From the NCBI RefSeq assembly GCF_003984625.1, contig NZ_RWKH01000027.1, positions 1-64,000 on the forward strand: DNA of 64,000 bases, given 5' to 3'. Under the pieces are notes generated by a model. The model had not been told where the DNA came from. It did not search any database and saw only the letters and a program-made list of their open reading frames with translations. Below are positions 1 through 10,542 of this stretch, one piece after another. The position numbers and the translations under genes are program-made. Position 1 is the first letter of the stretch. Each line of letters begins with the position of its first letter. This DNA is from Variovorax sp. DXTD-1. Lineage in GTDB: Bacteria > Pseudomonadota > Gammaproteobacteria > Burkholderiales > Burkholderiaceae_C.

Positions 1-48
1 CTTTGGGTTCAATCTCAACGCGAGTTTCTAACCAGAGAGGAAATGAGA

Positions 49-678
49 ATGAAAAAAATCAAGAGAAACACGATTGCGACCGCGGTGACATTGCTCGCCC
101 TCACAGGTTGCATGAGCATTTCCGAAGTCGTTCAAGTCCCCACCGACAAGCAATCAGCTGTAGCAAGTTTCCGGTTGCCGGTCATGCCGTTGGACGCGAA
201 CGAGACCGTCGTCTACGTCGTCAACAAGCCGGAGACCGCTTCGAATAAATGGGATCGAGGCGTCATCTTCACAACCGCTCTCGCCATCGAGGGAGCAACG
301 GCACCGCTGGAAACCGTTCCGGGGCAATACGCGGTTGCCAAGATCAAACCTGGGAAGTACGCAGTTCGCGCGCAGCGCCTTTGCCATCCAGACGGGCCGG
401 GTGGCAACGACAGCGAGCGCTTCCCATCGGCCGGAACCGTCATGCCCGTATGGCAGGCTGGTTGGAGCACCTACACGCGCAATTACGGTCCGGGTCTGCG
501 CAGCGGCGAAGAGGTTTTCGACTTCCAAGGTGGCAAGACCTACGTGTTCTCGATCAACCCCAACTGTGCCCTGGTGGTAAAGGCCGGCGGCGTCTTGCTG
601 TATCCGCGCATCCGTGAGGCGGATGAGCCGGGCGGCAAGTACCTGGTCATGACCAGTGCCCCAGCAAAAAAGCAGTGA
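49..678 (+). CDS. Putative lipoprotein, function unknown
   Basis: The N-terminus is basic, followed by a hydrophobic run ending in LLALTGC, a clear lipobox, so the mature protein probably begins at the Cys and is lipid-anchored in the envelope. I recognise no family in the roughly 190 mature residues. There are three further Cys-containing stretches (around RLCHPDG and NPNCALV) and a Gly/Pro-rich middle. I chose ATG 49 over ATG 43 because the AGAGAGG ribosome site at 34-40 is about 8 nt from 49 but only 2 nt from 43. The stop overlaps the start region of the next lipoprotein gene, suggesting co-transcription. It may be an outer-membrane accessory protein, but nothing in the sequence fixes a role. 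Confidence 0.75.
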   Translation: MKKIKRNTIATAVTLLALTGCMSISEVVQVPTDKQSAVASFRLPVMPLDANETVVYVVNKPETASNKWDRGVIFTTALAIEGATAPLETVPGQYAVAKIKPGKYAVRAQRLCHPDGPGGNDSERFPSAGTVMPVWQAGWSTYTRNYGPGLRSGEEVFDFQGGKTYVFSINPNCALVVKAGGVLLYPRIREADEPGGKYLVMTSAPAKKQ

Positions 679-683
679 TCAAC

Positions 684-1268
684 ATGAAAATTAAATTGGG
701 AACTCCTTGGCTCGTCACTCAGTTTTTGCTGGCCGCGACGTTGCTGAGTGGTTGTGTTTTTGCGGGCTATCGAACGCCGACAGCAGACGAGCCGCATGCG
801 CAGTTGAGAGTCGACACGAAGGATTACCTTCGCATCCTCTCGCTCAACGAGAAAGGGTGCATTGCTCACTACAAGGTACTCGCGGAAGGGCCGTCCTTCT
901 TTGGCATAGGCTCCTCGCAATCCGATCCATCGGTGCTACACCTGTTGCGCACGGACCAGGATGCCATCATGGAATACGTATCGCCGAGGCACGGCAACAT
1001 GTGTCGGTTTCACTTCTCCTTTCGACCAGAAGCCGGCGAACGCTACAGACTCCTTGGCGATCGCTTCATCGACCCTAAGGGCGACACGTTCTTCGGCAAA
1101 AAGATCCCAGCTGAGAAGTGCGGAGTGATCGTTGTGAAGGAGGGTACCGAGAACCAGCAGACGCCGGTGAAGGCAGAAATGCTCCGGGTCGACTGGACGC
1201 CTGCTTGTAGTCGCTTCATCACACCAGAGGAGGCGAGCAAGAAGCGTCCTCCGGCACCTCCTTTTTGA
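684..1268 (+). CDS. Putative lipoprotein, function unknown
   Basis: A short basic N-terminus is followed by a hydrophobic segment ending LLSGC, a good lipobox, so this is another predicted lipid-anchored envelope protein (about 194 residues). No family is recognised. The mature part has conserved-looking Cys residues (KGCIAHY, NMCRFHF, EKCGVIV, PACSRF), suggesting disulphides in the periplasm. An upstream in-frame GTG at 675 would overlap the stop of the preceding lipoprotein gene by 4 nt; I prefer ATG 684. The two genes are probably one operon of paired lipoproteins. They are convergent with the E1 gene that follows. Confidence 0.7.
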   Translation: MKIKLGTPWLVTQFLLAATLLSGCVFAGYRTPTADEPHAQLRVDTKDYLRILSLNEKGCIAHYKVLAEGPSFFGIGSSQSDPSVLHLLRTDQDAIMEYVSPRHGNMCRFHFSFRPEAGERYRLLGDRFIDPKGDTFFGKKIPAEKCGVIVVKEGTENQQTPVKAEMLRVDWTPACSRFITPEEASKKRPPAPPF

Positions 1269-1292
1269 TCACTCGTCCGAAAGAGGTTCCGT

Positions 1293-4001
<2,709 letters not shown>

Positions 4002-4079
4002 GCCGGCACTTTAGGCCGCAACGGCAAGAATTAGCTACCGGCTTGGGCATACCCACGGCGCCAACGCAGCATAAAATTC

Positions 4080-4571
4080 TTGAAAACCAACCGAACGCCG
4101 CATTTCGTGCAACTCGACACCATTGACCTGCGCATCCTCGACGAGCTGCAACGCGACGGCGGGCTGTCGAACGTGGAGCTGGCGCGCCGCGTTCAGCTGT
4201 CGCCTTCGCCGTGCCTCGCACGCGTGAAGGCGCTGGAAGCCGGCGGCGTGATCGACCGCTATGTGGCGCTCGCGAACGCAAAGGCGCTGGGCCTGGGGCT
4301 CAACGTGTTCATCTCGATCAGCCTCACCACGCAAAGCAAGCAGTCGCTCGCCGACTTCGAGCAGCGCATTGCCGAGCACGACGAGGTGATGGAGTGCTAC
4401 CTGATGACGGGCGACAGCGACTACCTGATCCGCATCGCTGTGGCGGACATGGCGGCGCTGGAGAAATTCATCCTGGAACAGCTCACGCCGATTCCAGGCA
4501 TCGAGAAGATCCGCTCGAGCTTTGCGCTCAAGCAGGTGCGATACAAGACTGCGCTGCCGTTGCCAAGGTAA
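4080..4571 (+). CDS. Lrp/AsnC family transcriptional regulator
   Basis: This is a typical Lrp/AsnC protein of up to 163 aa: an N-terminal winged helix-turn-helix (from LDTIDLRILDEL through VELARRVQLSPSPCLARV) followed by a RAM ligand-binding domain (AEHDEVMECYLMTGDSDYL). Such proteins sense amino acids and commonly control the gene next to them. It is divergent from the E1 dehydrogenase gene, its likely target. The start is uncertain: TTG 4080 gives the longest form; GTG 4107, just before QLDTIDL, matches the usual family N-terminus better. Neither has a strong ribosome site. A 15-bp perfect hairpin follows the stop. Confidence 0.9.
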   Translation: MKTNRTPHFVQLDTIDLRILDELQRDGGLSNVELARRVQLSPSPCLARVKALEAGGVIDRYVALANAKALGLGLNVFISISLTTQSKQSLADFEQRIAEHDEVMECYLMTGDSDYLIRIAVADMAALEKFILEQLTPIPGIEKIRSSFALKQVRYKTALPLPR

Positions 4572-4573
4572 AT

Positions 4574-4605
4574 ACCGCCCGGGTTGCACGCAACCCGGGC
4601 GGTAC
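4574..4605. terminator. Perfect hairpin between convergent genes
   Basis: A perfect 15-bp inverted repeat with a 2-nt loop (left arm TACCGCCCGGGTTGC) sits between the lrp stop and the convergent phoX stop. There is no good T-tract on the plus side and only a short one on the minus strand, so it is a probable but not classical bidirectional terminator. Confidence 0.6.
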
Positions 4606-4633
4606 CAGGTACCAACAAACAGCCAGTCTTTGC

Positions 4634-6892
4634 TTACAGGCCGATCAGGCCGCCATCGTCCTTGGTGATGACGACCGTGGCCGAGCGCGGGCGGGCCGTG
4701 CCGCCTTCGGGCCAGTGGCTGCCGAACTTCGTCGGGTCGCTGATGTTTGCCGCAGCGGTCGTTTCACCCGGGTGCTGGATGTTGACGAACAGCGCGCGGC
4801 CGTCGCCCGATTCGGCGATGCCGGTGATCTCGCAGTCCTTCGGGCCGACCAGGAAGCGGCGCAGGCCGTCGGTACCGGGCGCCTTGCCGATGAAGGTAGC
4901 CTGCGTCGCGCTGGTGGCGCCGTCCACGTTGGTGATCGTCTTCGCCGCGCCGTCTCCCACCTGGCCCGGCAATGCCGCGAGCATCATGCAGTTGGTCACG
5001 TCGGTGTACTTGCCGTCGTCGGTCTGCAGCCACAGCAGGCCGGCGGTCGCGTGGCTGAACCACATGCCGTCGGGGCTGGAGAAGTCGTTGTCGGCAACCA
5101 GGTTGGACAGGTTGACGTCGGCCGATGCCGTCGAGCGCGCACCGAACAGGTAGACGTCCCAGTTGAAGGTGACGGCCGCGGGGTCGCCGCCGGCGTCGGC
5201 AAAGCGAACGATGTGGCCGTTCGGGTTGCCCTTCTGCGCCGTCTGGGCCGCGCCCTTGGGGTCGTTGTAGTAGCGCGGGTTGGCAGCATCGGTATTGCTG
5301 ATGGTGCGCGCGGCGTTGTTGGTGAGGGTGAGGTACACGTCGCCGTTCTTCGGATTGACGGCGGTCCACTCGGGGCGATCCATCTTGGTCGCGCCCGCAA
5401 CGTCGGCGGCAAGGCGGGCGTTGATCACCACGTCGGCCGCATCGGCGAAGGGGTACGTCGCGTTGCCGGAGGTGATGCCGTTCACGCCGAGCGAGAGCTC
5501 CAGCCAGTTGCCGGTGCCGTCGGCGTTGAAGCGAGCGACATACAGCTTGCCGTCGTCCATGTACTTGTCGCCGGCCGCAATGCCGCCGCCGATGTCGGCC
5601 GCATCCCAGGCCTTGGTGGAGACGAACTTGTAGAGGTACTCATTCTGCGAGTCGTCACCCATGTACCAGACCAGCGGCTTGCCGACCACGACCGGGCCGA
5701 GGCACGCGCCTTCGTGGCCGAAGCGGCCGAGCGCGGTGCGCTTCTTGGGCGTGCTGGCCGGGGTGAAGGGGTCGATCTCGACCACCCAGCCGTAGGTGTT
5801 GGCACCATTGCGGAAGTCGTCGGTGGCGGTGGCGCCGGTCACCTGGGTATTCCAGCGGCCGTAGATGTTGTCGGCCGTGTCGGGCGTGACGGTGGCCCAC
5901 AGTTCGCGGCCGGTGCTCGAAACACCGTAGCGTGCGAACGAGGTGATTTCCTTCGCCGTGCGGTTGGGGTTGTCGGTGGCCGCAATGCGGCGGAAGTAGC
6001 CGGCCCAGTTCTCTTCGCAGGTGAGGTACGTGCCCCACGGCGTGGTGCCGTTGGCGCAGTTGTTGAGCGTGCCGCGGGTCTTGCTGCCGTCGGTCGAATA
6101 CCTGGTCTTCAGGTAGTCGGTCCTGGCGGCCGGACCCGAGAACGTCATTTCGGTGAGGGTGTGAACGCGGCGGTTCAAGTTCGAGTCTTGCTTGTAGCTC
6201 CAGGCGCTGCCGTTCTTGTTGACCTCGATCACGCTCACGCCGTGCAGGTAGAACTCGCGCAGCACTTCGTCGGCCACGGTGCGAACCGCTGCATTGCCGG
6301 TGCCGGTGATGGTCTGGCCGGCGGGGTGCAGGAACAGCGGCGTGATGGCTTCGTGGTTCATCACGAGCAGGCCGCGCGCCGCATTGGCGGGGTCCCACTT
6401 GTTCGAGCCGTCCATGCCGAAGAAGGTCATGCCGTCGTGGTGGTCGCCGGCACGGCGGTCGTAGGTGGCCGGATCGTCCGTGCCGTCGTTCTTGTAGGCA
6501 GCTACGCCGTTCGCAATCGGGTCACCCAGGCGGTAGAGCACGCTGGCGGTGTAGCCGGCCGGCACGCTCACCACGTCCTCCAGGCTCTTGGCCACGGCAT
6601 TGAACCCGAGCTTGGGTGCGGCGGGCGCGGGCGGCGGTGCGGGAACAGGGGCCGGCGCTGGCGCCGGCGCAGGTGCCGGAGGCAGCACGGGGAAGCCGAT
6701 GCCCCCACCGCCACCACCACCGCCGCATGCCTGCAGCAACGCGGTGCCGGCCGTGCCGACGCCCAGGCCGAACAGGTGGCGGCGGCTCAGGCGCGACGCG
6801 ATCAGGTCGGTGAAAGAGGGATTCGAAGTGGGGTTGGTGCCGATGTCGTCGAGATCGATCGAAGGATCGTCGCTGCGGGAGTTTGCGGTCAT
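4634..6892 (-). CDS. phoX: PhoX family phosphatase (DUF839), Tat-exported
   Basis: PhoX is a Ca/Fe-dependent alkaline phosphatase that releases phosphate from organic esters outside the cytoplasm. The N-terminus has a twin-arginine motif (SRRHLFGLG) and a hydrophobic stretch ending LLQAC, so the protein may be a Tat-exported lipoprotein. A Gly run and a Pro-Ala linker follow, then the DUF839 domain (DHHDGMTFF, LLVMNHE, GTYLTCEENWAGYFRR, NPNGHIVRF). ATG 6892 is preferred over TTG 6919 because the Tat signal remains intact and a GAAAG lies about 9 nt upstream. At about 752 aa it is on the long side for PhoX. A weak Pho-box-like motif lies about 47 nt upstream. Monocistronic. Confidence 0.9.
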   Translation of the reverse strand: MTANSRSDDPSIDLDDIGTNPTSNPSFTDLIASRLSRRHLFGLGVGTAGTALLQACGGGGGGGGIGFPVLPPAPAPAPAPAPVPAPPPAPAAPKLGFNAVAKSLEDVVSVPAGYTASVLYRLGDPIANGVAAYKNDGTDDPATYDRRAGDHHDGMTFFGMDGSNKWDPANAARGLLVMNHEAITPLFLHPAGQTITGTGNAAVRTVADEVLREFYLHGVSVIEVNKNGSAWSYKQDSNLNRRVHTLTEMTFSGPAARTDYLKTRYSTDGSKTRGTLNNCANGTTPWGTYLTCEENWAGYFRRIAATDNPNRTAKEITSFARYGVSSTGRELWATVTPDTADNIYGRWNTQVTGATATDDFRNGANTYGWVVEIDPFTPASTPKKRTALGRFGHEGACLGPVVVGKPLVWYMGDDSQNEYLYKFVSTKAWDAADIGGGIAAGDKYMDDGKLYVARFNADGTGNWLELSLGVNGITSGNATYPFADAADVVINARLAADVAGATKMDRPEWTAVNPKNGDVYLTLTNNAARTISNTDAANPRYYNDPKGAAQTAQKGNPNGHIVRFADAGGDPAAVTFNWDVYLFGARSTASADVNLSNLVADNDFSSPDGMWFSHATAGLLWLQTDDGKYTDVTNCMMLAALPGQVGDGAAKTITNVDGATSATQATFIGKAPGTDGLRRFLVGPKDCEITGIAESGDGRALFVNIQHPGETTAAANISDPTKFGSHWPEGGTARPRSATVVITKDDGGLIGL

Positions 6893-6938
6893 GCGCAATA
6901 TCTTTCGTGGGTTGAACAAGAAATCAACCCGCGAAGGT

Positions 6939-6957
6939 AGTCAGTTCGCATGACATC
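6939..6957 (-). promoter_or_regulatory. Possible Pho box upstream of phoX
   Basis: On the minus strand the sequence reads ATGTCATGCGAACTGACTA. The first half matches the PhoB half-site CTGTCAT at 6 of 7 positions. The second half, at the expected offset, is degenerate. The distance to the phoX start (about 47 nt) is reasonable. A weak candidate. Confidence 0.3.
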
Positions 6958-7022
6958 CGCGTGAAACGCTCAGCCTCCGGCCAGCCGCGCTGACTGCCCT
7001 TCGACCGGCAGCTGGCGCCCCG

Positions 7023-8171
7023 TCAGGGCGCCGGCATTTGCCTTGGCCACAGCGCCCACAGGCGCAGCGGCTGGTTCATGCTGGCGGCCAGCCGGCCGGC
7101 ATCGGCGCCGGTTCCGGCAAAGTAGTCCGCGCGCACGGCGCCGACGATGGCGCTGCCGGTGTCCTGCGCGACCACGAGCTTCTGCAGCTGCGCGGCGGGG
7201 CCGCTCGAGGCGAGCCACACCGGCGTGCCGTACGGAATGCTTTCGCGGTCGACCGCGATGGAGCGCCCCGCCGTGAGCGGCACGCCCTGCGCGCCGCGCG
7301 GGCCGAACGAAGCGTCCAGCTCGCTCATCGTCTCTTCGCGGAAGAACACATAGCGCGGATTGCTCCACAGCAATTGCGGCACGCGCTGCGGGTTCTGCGC
7401 GGCCCAGGCCTTGGTGTCGTCAGGCCATTTGCCGACCTTCGACACCCCTTGCGACATCAGCCATTGCTGCACGCTCTTGTAAGGCTGCTCGTTGGTGGCC
7501 GCAAACGCCACGCGCACGGTGCGCTGCACGCCGTTGGCTTCGGTGATGCGAAGGCGCCCCGAGCCCTGGATGTGCAGCATGAGCGCGTCGATCGGGTCGG
7601 CCATCCACGCGATCTCGCGGCCGCGCAGCGCCGCCTGGGCCTCGGGCAGTGTTTCGATTTCTTGCCGGGTGTACCAGGGGCGGCGCGGCACCAAGCCTTC
7701 CGGCGCCTGGTAGATCGGAACGTTGAAGGTGGCGGTGGGCACGCGCGAGGCGTCGTACACCGGCTCGTAGTAGCTCGTGAGCTTGCCTTCGCTGGAGCCC
7801 GCGAGCGACTCGACCCGGTAGGGCTGCAGCCGGTCGGTCATCCACTGCCGCTGCTCTTCGGGCGTGGCAATGGCCAGCTGGCGCACGTCTCGGCACAGCG
7901 GCGCAAAAGCCGCGTTGGGGCGCGCGCAGTTGGCAAGCAATGCAATCCAGGCTTCGTGCAGCGGATCGTCGCTGAAGCCCGGAAGCTCCGACCAGCCGAC
8001 AGGAACCCATCGGCTCTTGGGATGCGCCAGCGAGCCGGTCAGGGGCCCGAGGTCGCGCGGGGGCGTTACGGTGGGGCGTGCCGGGGTTTCCGGCGCGCGC
8101 GGGCTGAGCGAGCAGCCCGCCATCGTTGCTACGATCGCGAGCCCTACCAGCCACTGGAGTCCATTTCTCAT
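7023..8171 (-). CDS. mltA: Membrane-bound lytic murein transglycosylase A
   Basis: MltA cleaves the glycan backbone of peptidoglycan, forming 1,6-anhydromuropeptides, from the inner face of the outer membrane. The predicted N-terminus MRNGLQWLVGLAIVATMAGC is a signal peptide with lipobox MAGC. The body has the MltA domain (LTSYYEPVYDAS, MLHIQGSGRL, NPRYVFF) and a C-terminal 3D domain (PLTAGRSIAVDRESIPYGTPVWL, VVAQDTGSAIVGAVRADYF) with the catalytic Asp region. Length about 382 aa is normal. The start is set at ATG 8171 by the signal peptide. This start codon shares the CATG with a small divergent ORF. Confidence 0.93.
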   Translation of the reverse strand: MRNGLQWLVGLAIVATMAGCSLSPRAPETPARPTVTPPRDLGPLTGSLAHPKSRWVPVGWSELPGFSDDPLHEAWIALLANCARPNAAFAPLCRDVRQLAIATPEEQRQWMTDRLQPYRVESLAGSSEGKLTSYYEPVYDASRVPTATFNVPIYQAPEGLVPRRPWYTRQEIETLPEAQAALRGREIAWMADPIDALMLHIQGSGRLRITEANGVQRTVRVAFAATNEQPYKSVQQWLMSQGVSKVGKWPDDTKAWAAQNPQRVPQLLWSNPRYVFFREETMSELDASFGPRGAQGVPLTAGRSIAVDRESIPYGTPVWLASSGPAAQLQKLVVAQDTGSAIVGAVRADYFAGTGADAGRLAASMNQPLRLWALWPRQMPAP

Positions 8172-8331
8172 GGGATTGATTTTGCTTGAAGCCCTCGGGG
8201 CCGGGCTCGTGCTCATATTGATCGTCTGGTGGACCATGTTTTCCGGTCGAAAGAAGGGTGAGCTGCACGAAGAAGATGAGACCGCCGACGACAACGAGTC
8301 CTCCAGGCAGGGCCGCCCTCCAGAGGGTTGA
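8170..8331 (+). CDS. Small single-span membrane protein
   Basis: A 53-residue ORF has one clear hydrophobic segment (LLEALGAGLVLILIVWWTMF) followed by a basic hinge (RKKG) and a very acidic tail (HEEDETADDNESS), typical of an inner-membrane anchor with a charged cytoplasmic end. A GGAG at 8156-8159 lies 10 nt before the ATG. Its start codon overlaps the mltA start on the opposite strand within a single CATG (8169-8172), so both upstream regions lie inside the other gene. No family is recognised. The amino-acid layout and ribosome site support a real gene, but it is short. Confidence 0.55.
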   Translation: MGLILLEALGAGLVLILIVWWTMFSGRKKGELHEEDETADDNESSRQGRPPEG

Positions 8332-8528
8332 ATTTCTCGCGTAGCCGCAAGTCGCAGGGACATGTCGGAGAAGAACCCATTAGCTATTACTTTAGTAGCA
8401 ACCATCCTAGCACTCATCGAACGCGGCACAAGGTTTTCCTGTTTTCGGCGGATCGGTAAGGCCGTACCATCGCATGCTTGCCGAAGCTAAGCTGTGGCCC
8501 GCCTGATTCATCCTTGAAAGGGAAAGCC
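8332..8528. other. Intergenic region upstream of OmpA-like gene
   Basis: This is a non-coding stretch with an AT-rich patch (about 8388-8405) unlike the surrounding GC-rich sequence, probably holding the promoter of the OmpA-type lipoprotein gene. I cannot place a confident -35/-10 pair. Confidence 0.4.
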
Positions 8529-9188
8529 ATGAAAAAATTCGTTCTCGCCACCTCCGCCGCCGCCCTCGTCCTGTCCGGATGCGCCGGCGGCATGACCGAC
8601 ACCCAGCGCAACACCGGCATTGGTGCCGGCATTGGCGCCTTGGGCGGTGCGGCCATCGGCTCCGCCACCGGCGGCAACCGCGGTGCCATCGGCACCGGCG
8701 CCGTGGTCGGTGCCGCAGCCGGCGCGCTCGGCGGCTACCTGTGGTCGCAGCGCATGGAAAACCAGAAGCGCCAGATGGAAGCCGCCACGCAAGGCACCGG
8801 CATCGCCGTGACCCAAACGCAGAACAACGAGCTCAAGCTCCAGATTCCGAGCGATGTGTCGTTCGACGTGGGCCGCTCCAACATCAAGTCGAACTTCGCG
8901 CCCGTGCTCGACCAGTTCGCAAGCGGCCTGCGCAACAACCCGAACGCCGAGGTGCGCATCATCGGCCACACCGACAACACCGGCTCGGACGCCATCAACA
9001 ACCCGCTGTCGGTCGACCGTGCCGCCAGCACGCGCGACTACCTGGTGGCACGCGGCGTGAGCGCCGCGGCCTTCCGCATCGAAGGCCACGGCTCGCGCGA
9101 GCCCATTGCCGACAACAACAGCGATGCCGGCCGGGCCCAGAACCGCCGCGTCGAAATCTTTGTGGGCGAGCGCGCGCCGCGAGGCTGA
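8529..9188 (+). CDS. OmpA family lipoprotein with glycine zipper
   Basis: The signal peptide ends in LVLSGC (lipobox). Residues about 30-80 form a Gly/Ala-rich glycine-zipper segment (GIGAGIGALGGAAIG and similar). The C-terminal half is an OmpA-like peptidoglycan-binding domain (VSFDVGRSNIKSNF, IIGHTDNTGSDAINN, LSVDRAASTRDYL, GRAQNRRVEIFV). It resembles E. coli YiaD and probably links the outer membrane to the cell wall. ATG 8529 has AAAGGGAAAG just upstream. It is followed by a second OmpA-type lipoprotein that lacks the zipper, probably a tandem paralogue. Confidence 0.9.
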   Translation: MKKFVLATSAAALVLSGCAGGMTDTQRNTGIGAGIGALGGAAIGSATGGNRGAIGTGAVVGAAAGALGGYLWSQRMENQKRQMEAATQGTGIAVTQTQNNELKLQIPSDVSFDVGRSNIKSNFAPVLDQFASGLRNNPNAEVRIIGHTDNTGSDAINNPLSVDRAASTRDYLVARGVSAAAFRIEGHGSREPIADNNSDAGRAQNRRVEIFVGERAPRG

Positions 9189-9239
9189 CCTCGCCAGAAG
9201 ACAGAAAAATAAGCAAGTAAGCCAGACAAGAAGAAAAAA

Positions 9240-9263
9240 GCCGGCCGGGCGGGAGCGGCCGGC
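9240..9263. repeat. GC-rich hairpin between OmpA paralogues
   Basis: GCCGGCC (9240-9246) and GGCCGGC (9257-9263) form a 7-bp stem with a 10-nt loop. An A-rich run precedes it on the plus strand and no T-run follows, so it is not a classical terminator for the upstream gene. It could be an RNA-stability or attenuation hairpin. Confidence 0.4.
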
Positions 9264-9305
9264 GCCCGTCGTTATCGTTTCAATGTCAATCCAGAGGGAA
9301 AACTC

Positions 9306-9869
9306 ATGAGGAAGTTTGTTGTTTCGGGTGCGGCTGCGGCCGCATTGTTCATTGCGGGCTGCGCTTCGCAATCGCCTGCGCCGGGTGCTGCAAGCGCACC
9401 GGATGCCCAGTCGGCCGCGCCGTCCAACAGCTGGACCGCGCGCCTGGCGTCGCTCAAGACCGAGTTGGAAAATTCCACCAAGGGCACGGGCGTGGTGATC
9501 GAGCAAACCGCGGACAACCAGCTGCACCTTGTGGTTCCCAACGAACTCTCGTTCGACGTGGGCCGCTCCAACGTGAAGCGCAACCTCGCCCAGGTGCTCG
9601 ACAAGGTCGCCGAAGGCCTGCGCAGCGCCACCGCGGCCAGCGTGCGCGTGGTGGGCCACACCGACAACACCGGCAGCGAAGAAGGCAACGAGCGCCTCTC
9701 GGTGAGCCGCGCCGACAGCGTGCGCAACCACCTGGTGGCGCGCGGCGTTTCGACCACCGCCATCACCACCGACGGCCGCGGCTCGCGCGAGCCCCTGGCC
9801 GACAACGGCACCGCTGCCGGCCGTGCGCAGAATCGCCGCGTCGAAATCTTCGTCGCGGAAAAGTCCTGA
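9306..9869 (+). CDS. OmpA family lipoprotein
   Basis: The signal peptide ends FIAGC, a lipobox. After a short Ala/Pro/Ser linker comes an OmpA C-terminal domain (LSFDVGRSNVKRNL, VVGHTDNTGSEEGNERLSVSRADSV, GRAQNRRVEIFV). It is very similar to the C-terminal half of the gene 117 bp upstream, so the two are probably tandem duplicates. Here the glycine-zipper is absent and the domain is joined more directly to the lipid anchor. The probable role is non-covalent peptidoglycan binding from the outer membrane. It is convergent with the FixJ-type regulator. Confidence 0.9.
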   Translation: MRKFVVSGAAAAALFIAGCASQSPAPGAASAPDAQSAAPSNSWTARLASLKTELENSTKGTGVVIEQTADNQLHLVVPNELSFDVGRSNVKRNLAQVLDKVAEGLRSATAASVRVVGHTDNTGSEEGNERLSVSRADSVRNHLVARGVSTTAITTDGRGSREPLADNGTAAGRAQNRRVEIFVAEKS

Positions 9870-9873
9870 TCTC

Positions 9874-10500
9874 TTAGAGATCCCTCAAGCGGTTGGCCAG
9901 CTCGACCGCTGATTTCACTTCCATCTTTTCGAACACGCGCGCGCGGTGGACCTCCACCGTGCGCACGCTGATGGCCAGTTGATCGGCAATCAGCTTGTTC
10001 GGCAAGCCTTCGACCACGAGCCGCATCACGTCACGCTCGCGGTCGGTCAGTTCGGCGATGCGGTCGGCCAGGCTGCGGCGCACGCGCTGCACTTCGAGCG
10101 CCCGAAGCGAAGCACCCAGCGCCTGCTCGATGCGGTCGACCAGCGCGTTGTCCGAAAACGGTTTCTCGCAAAAGTCGAACGCACCGCGCTTCACCGCGTC
10201 GACCGCGGTGGGCACATCCGCGTGGCCGGTCAGAAAAATAACGGGCATGGCGTCCAGGAGTCCGCGTTCGGCAAGCCGGTCGAACAGCACCAGTCCGCTG
10301 GTGCCAGGCATCCGTACATCCAGCAGCAGGCACAGCGGCTGCTGAGGCAGCGGCCCCTCGGCCAGGCGCTGCTCGAAGGCTTCGGCGCTCGCAAAATGCT
10401 CGCTCTCGAGGCGGCGCGAGCGCAGCAGCCAGGCCAATGCCTCGCGCACGCTGACGTCGTCGTCCACGATGAAGATGAGACCGTCGATCAGCGGTTGCAT
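9874..10500 (-). CDS. FixJ/NarL-type response regulator
   Basis: The N-terminal receiver domain starts IFIVDDDVSVREAL, with the phospho-acceptor Asp in LLLDVRMPG and the conserved Lys in EKPF. The C-terminal LuxR-type helix-turn-helix reads LTDRERDVMRLVVEGL and ISVRTVEVHRARVFEKM. The overall layout is that of FixJ or TodT-type regulators paired with PAS-containing kinases. The start is set at ATG 10500 because receiver homology begins about six residues later. It lies 42 bp downstream of the sensor kinase gene and is its likely partner. The stimulus and targets are unknown. Confidence 0.9.
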   Translation of the reverse strand: MQPLIDGLIFIVDDDVSVREALAWLLRSRRLESEHFASAEAFEQRLAEGPLPQQPLCLLLDVRMPGTSGLVLFDRLAERGLLDAMPVIFLTGHADVPTAVDAVKRGAFDFCEKPFSDNALVDRIEQALGASLRALEVQRVRRSLADRIAELTDRERDVMRLVVEGLPNKLIADQLAISVRTVEVHRARVFEKMEVKSAVELANRLRDL

Positions 10501-10542
10501 ATCAGTCGTTTCAAAAATGTGGCCGCGGCAAACCTGCAAGGG

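Noticed and set aside
4211..6940. Open frame of about 900 codons spanning lrp and antisense to phoX
   Set aside because: Crosses a gene boundary and a hairpin, with no family match; phoX on the other strand is complete.
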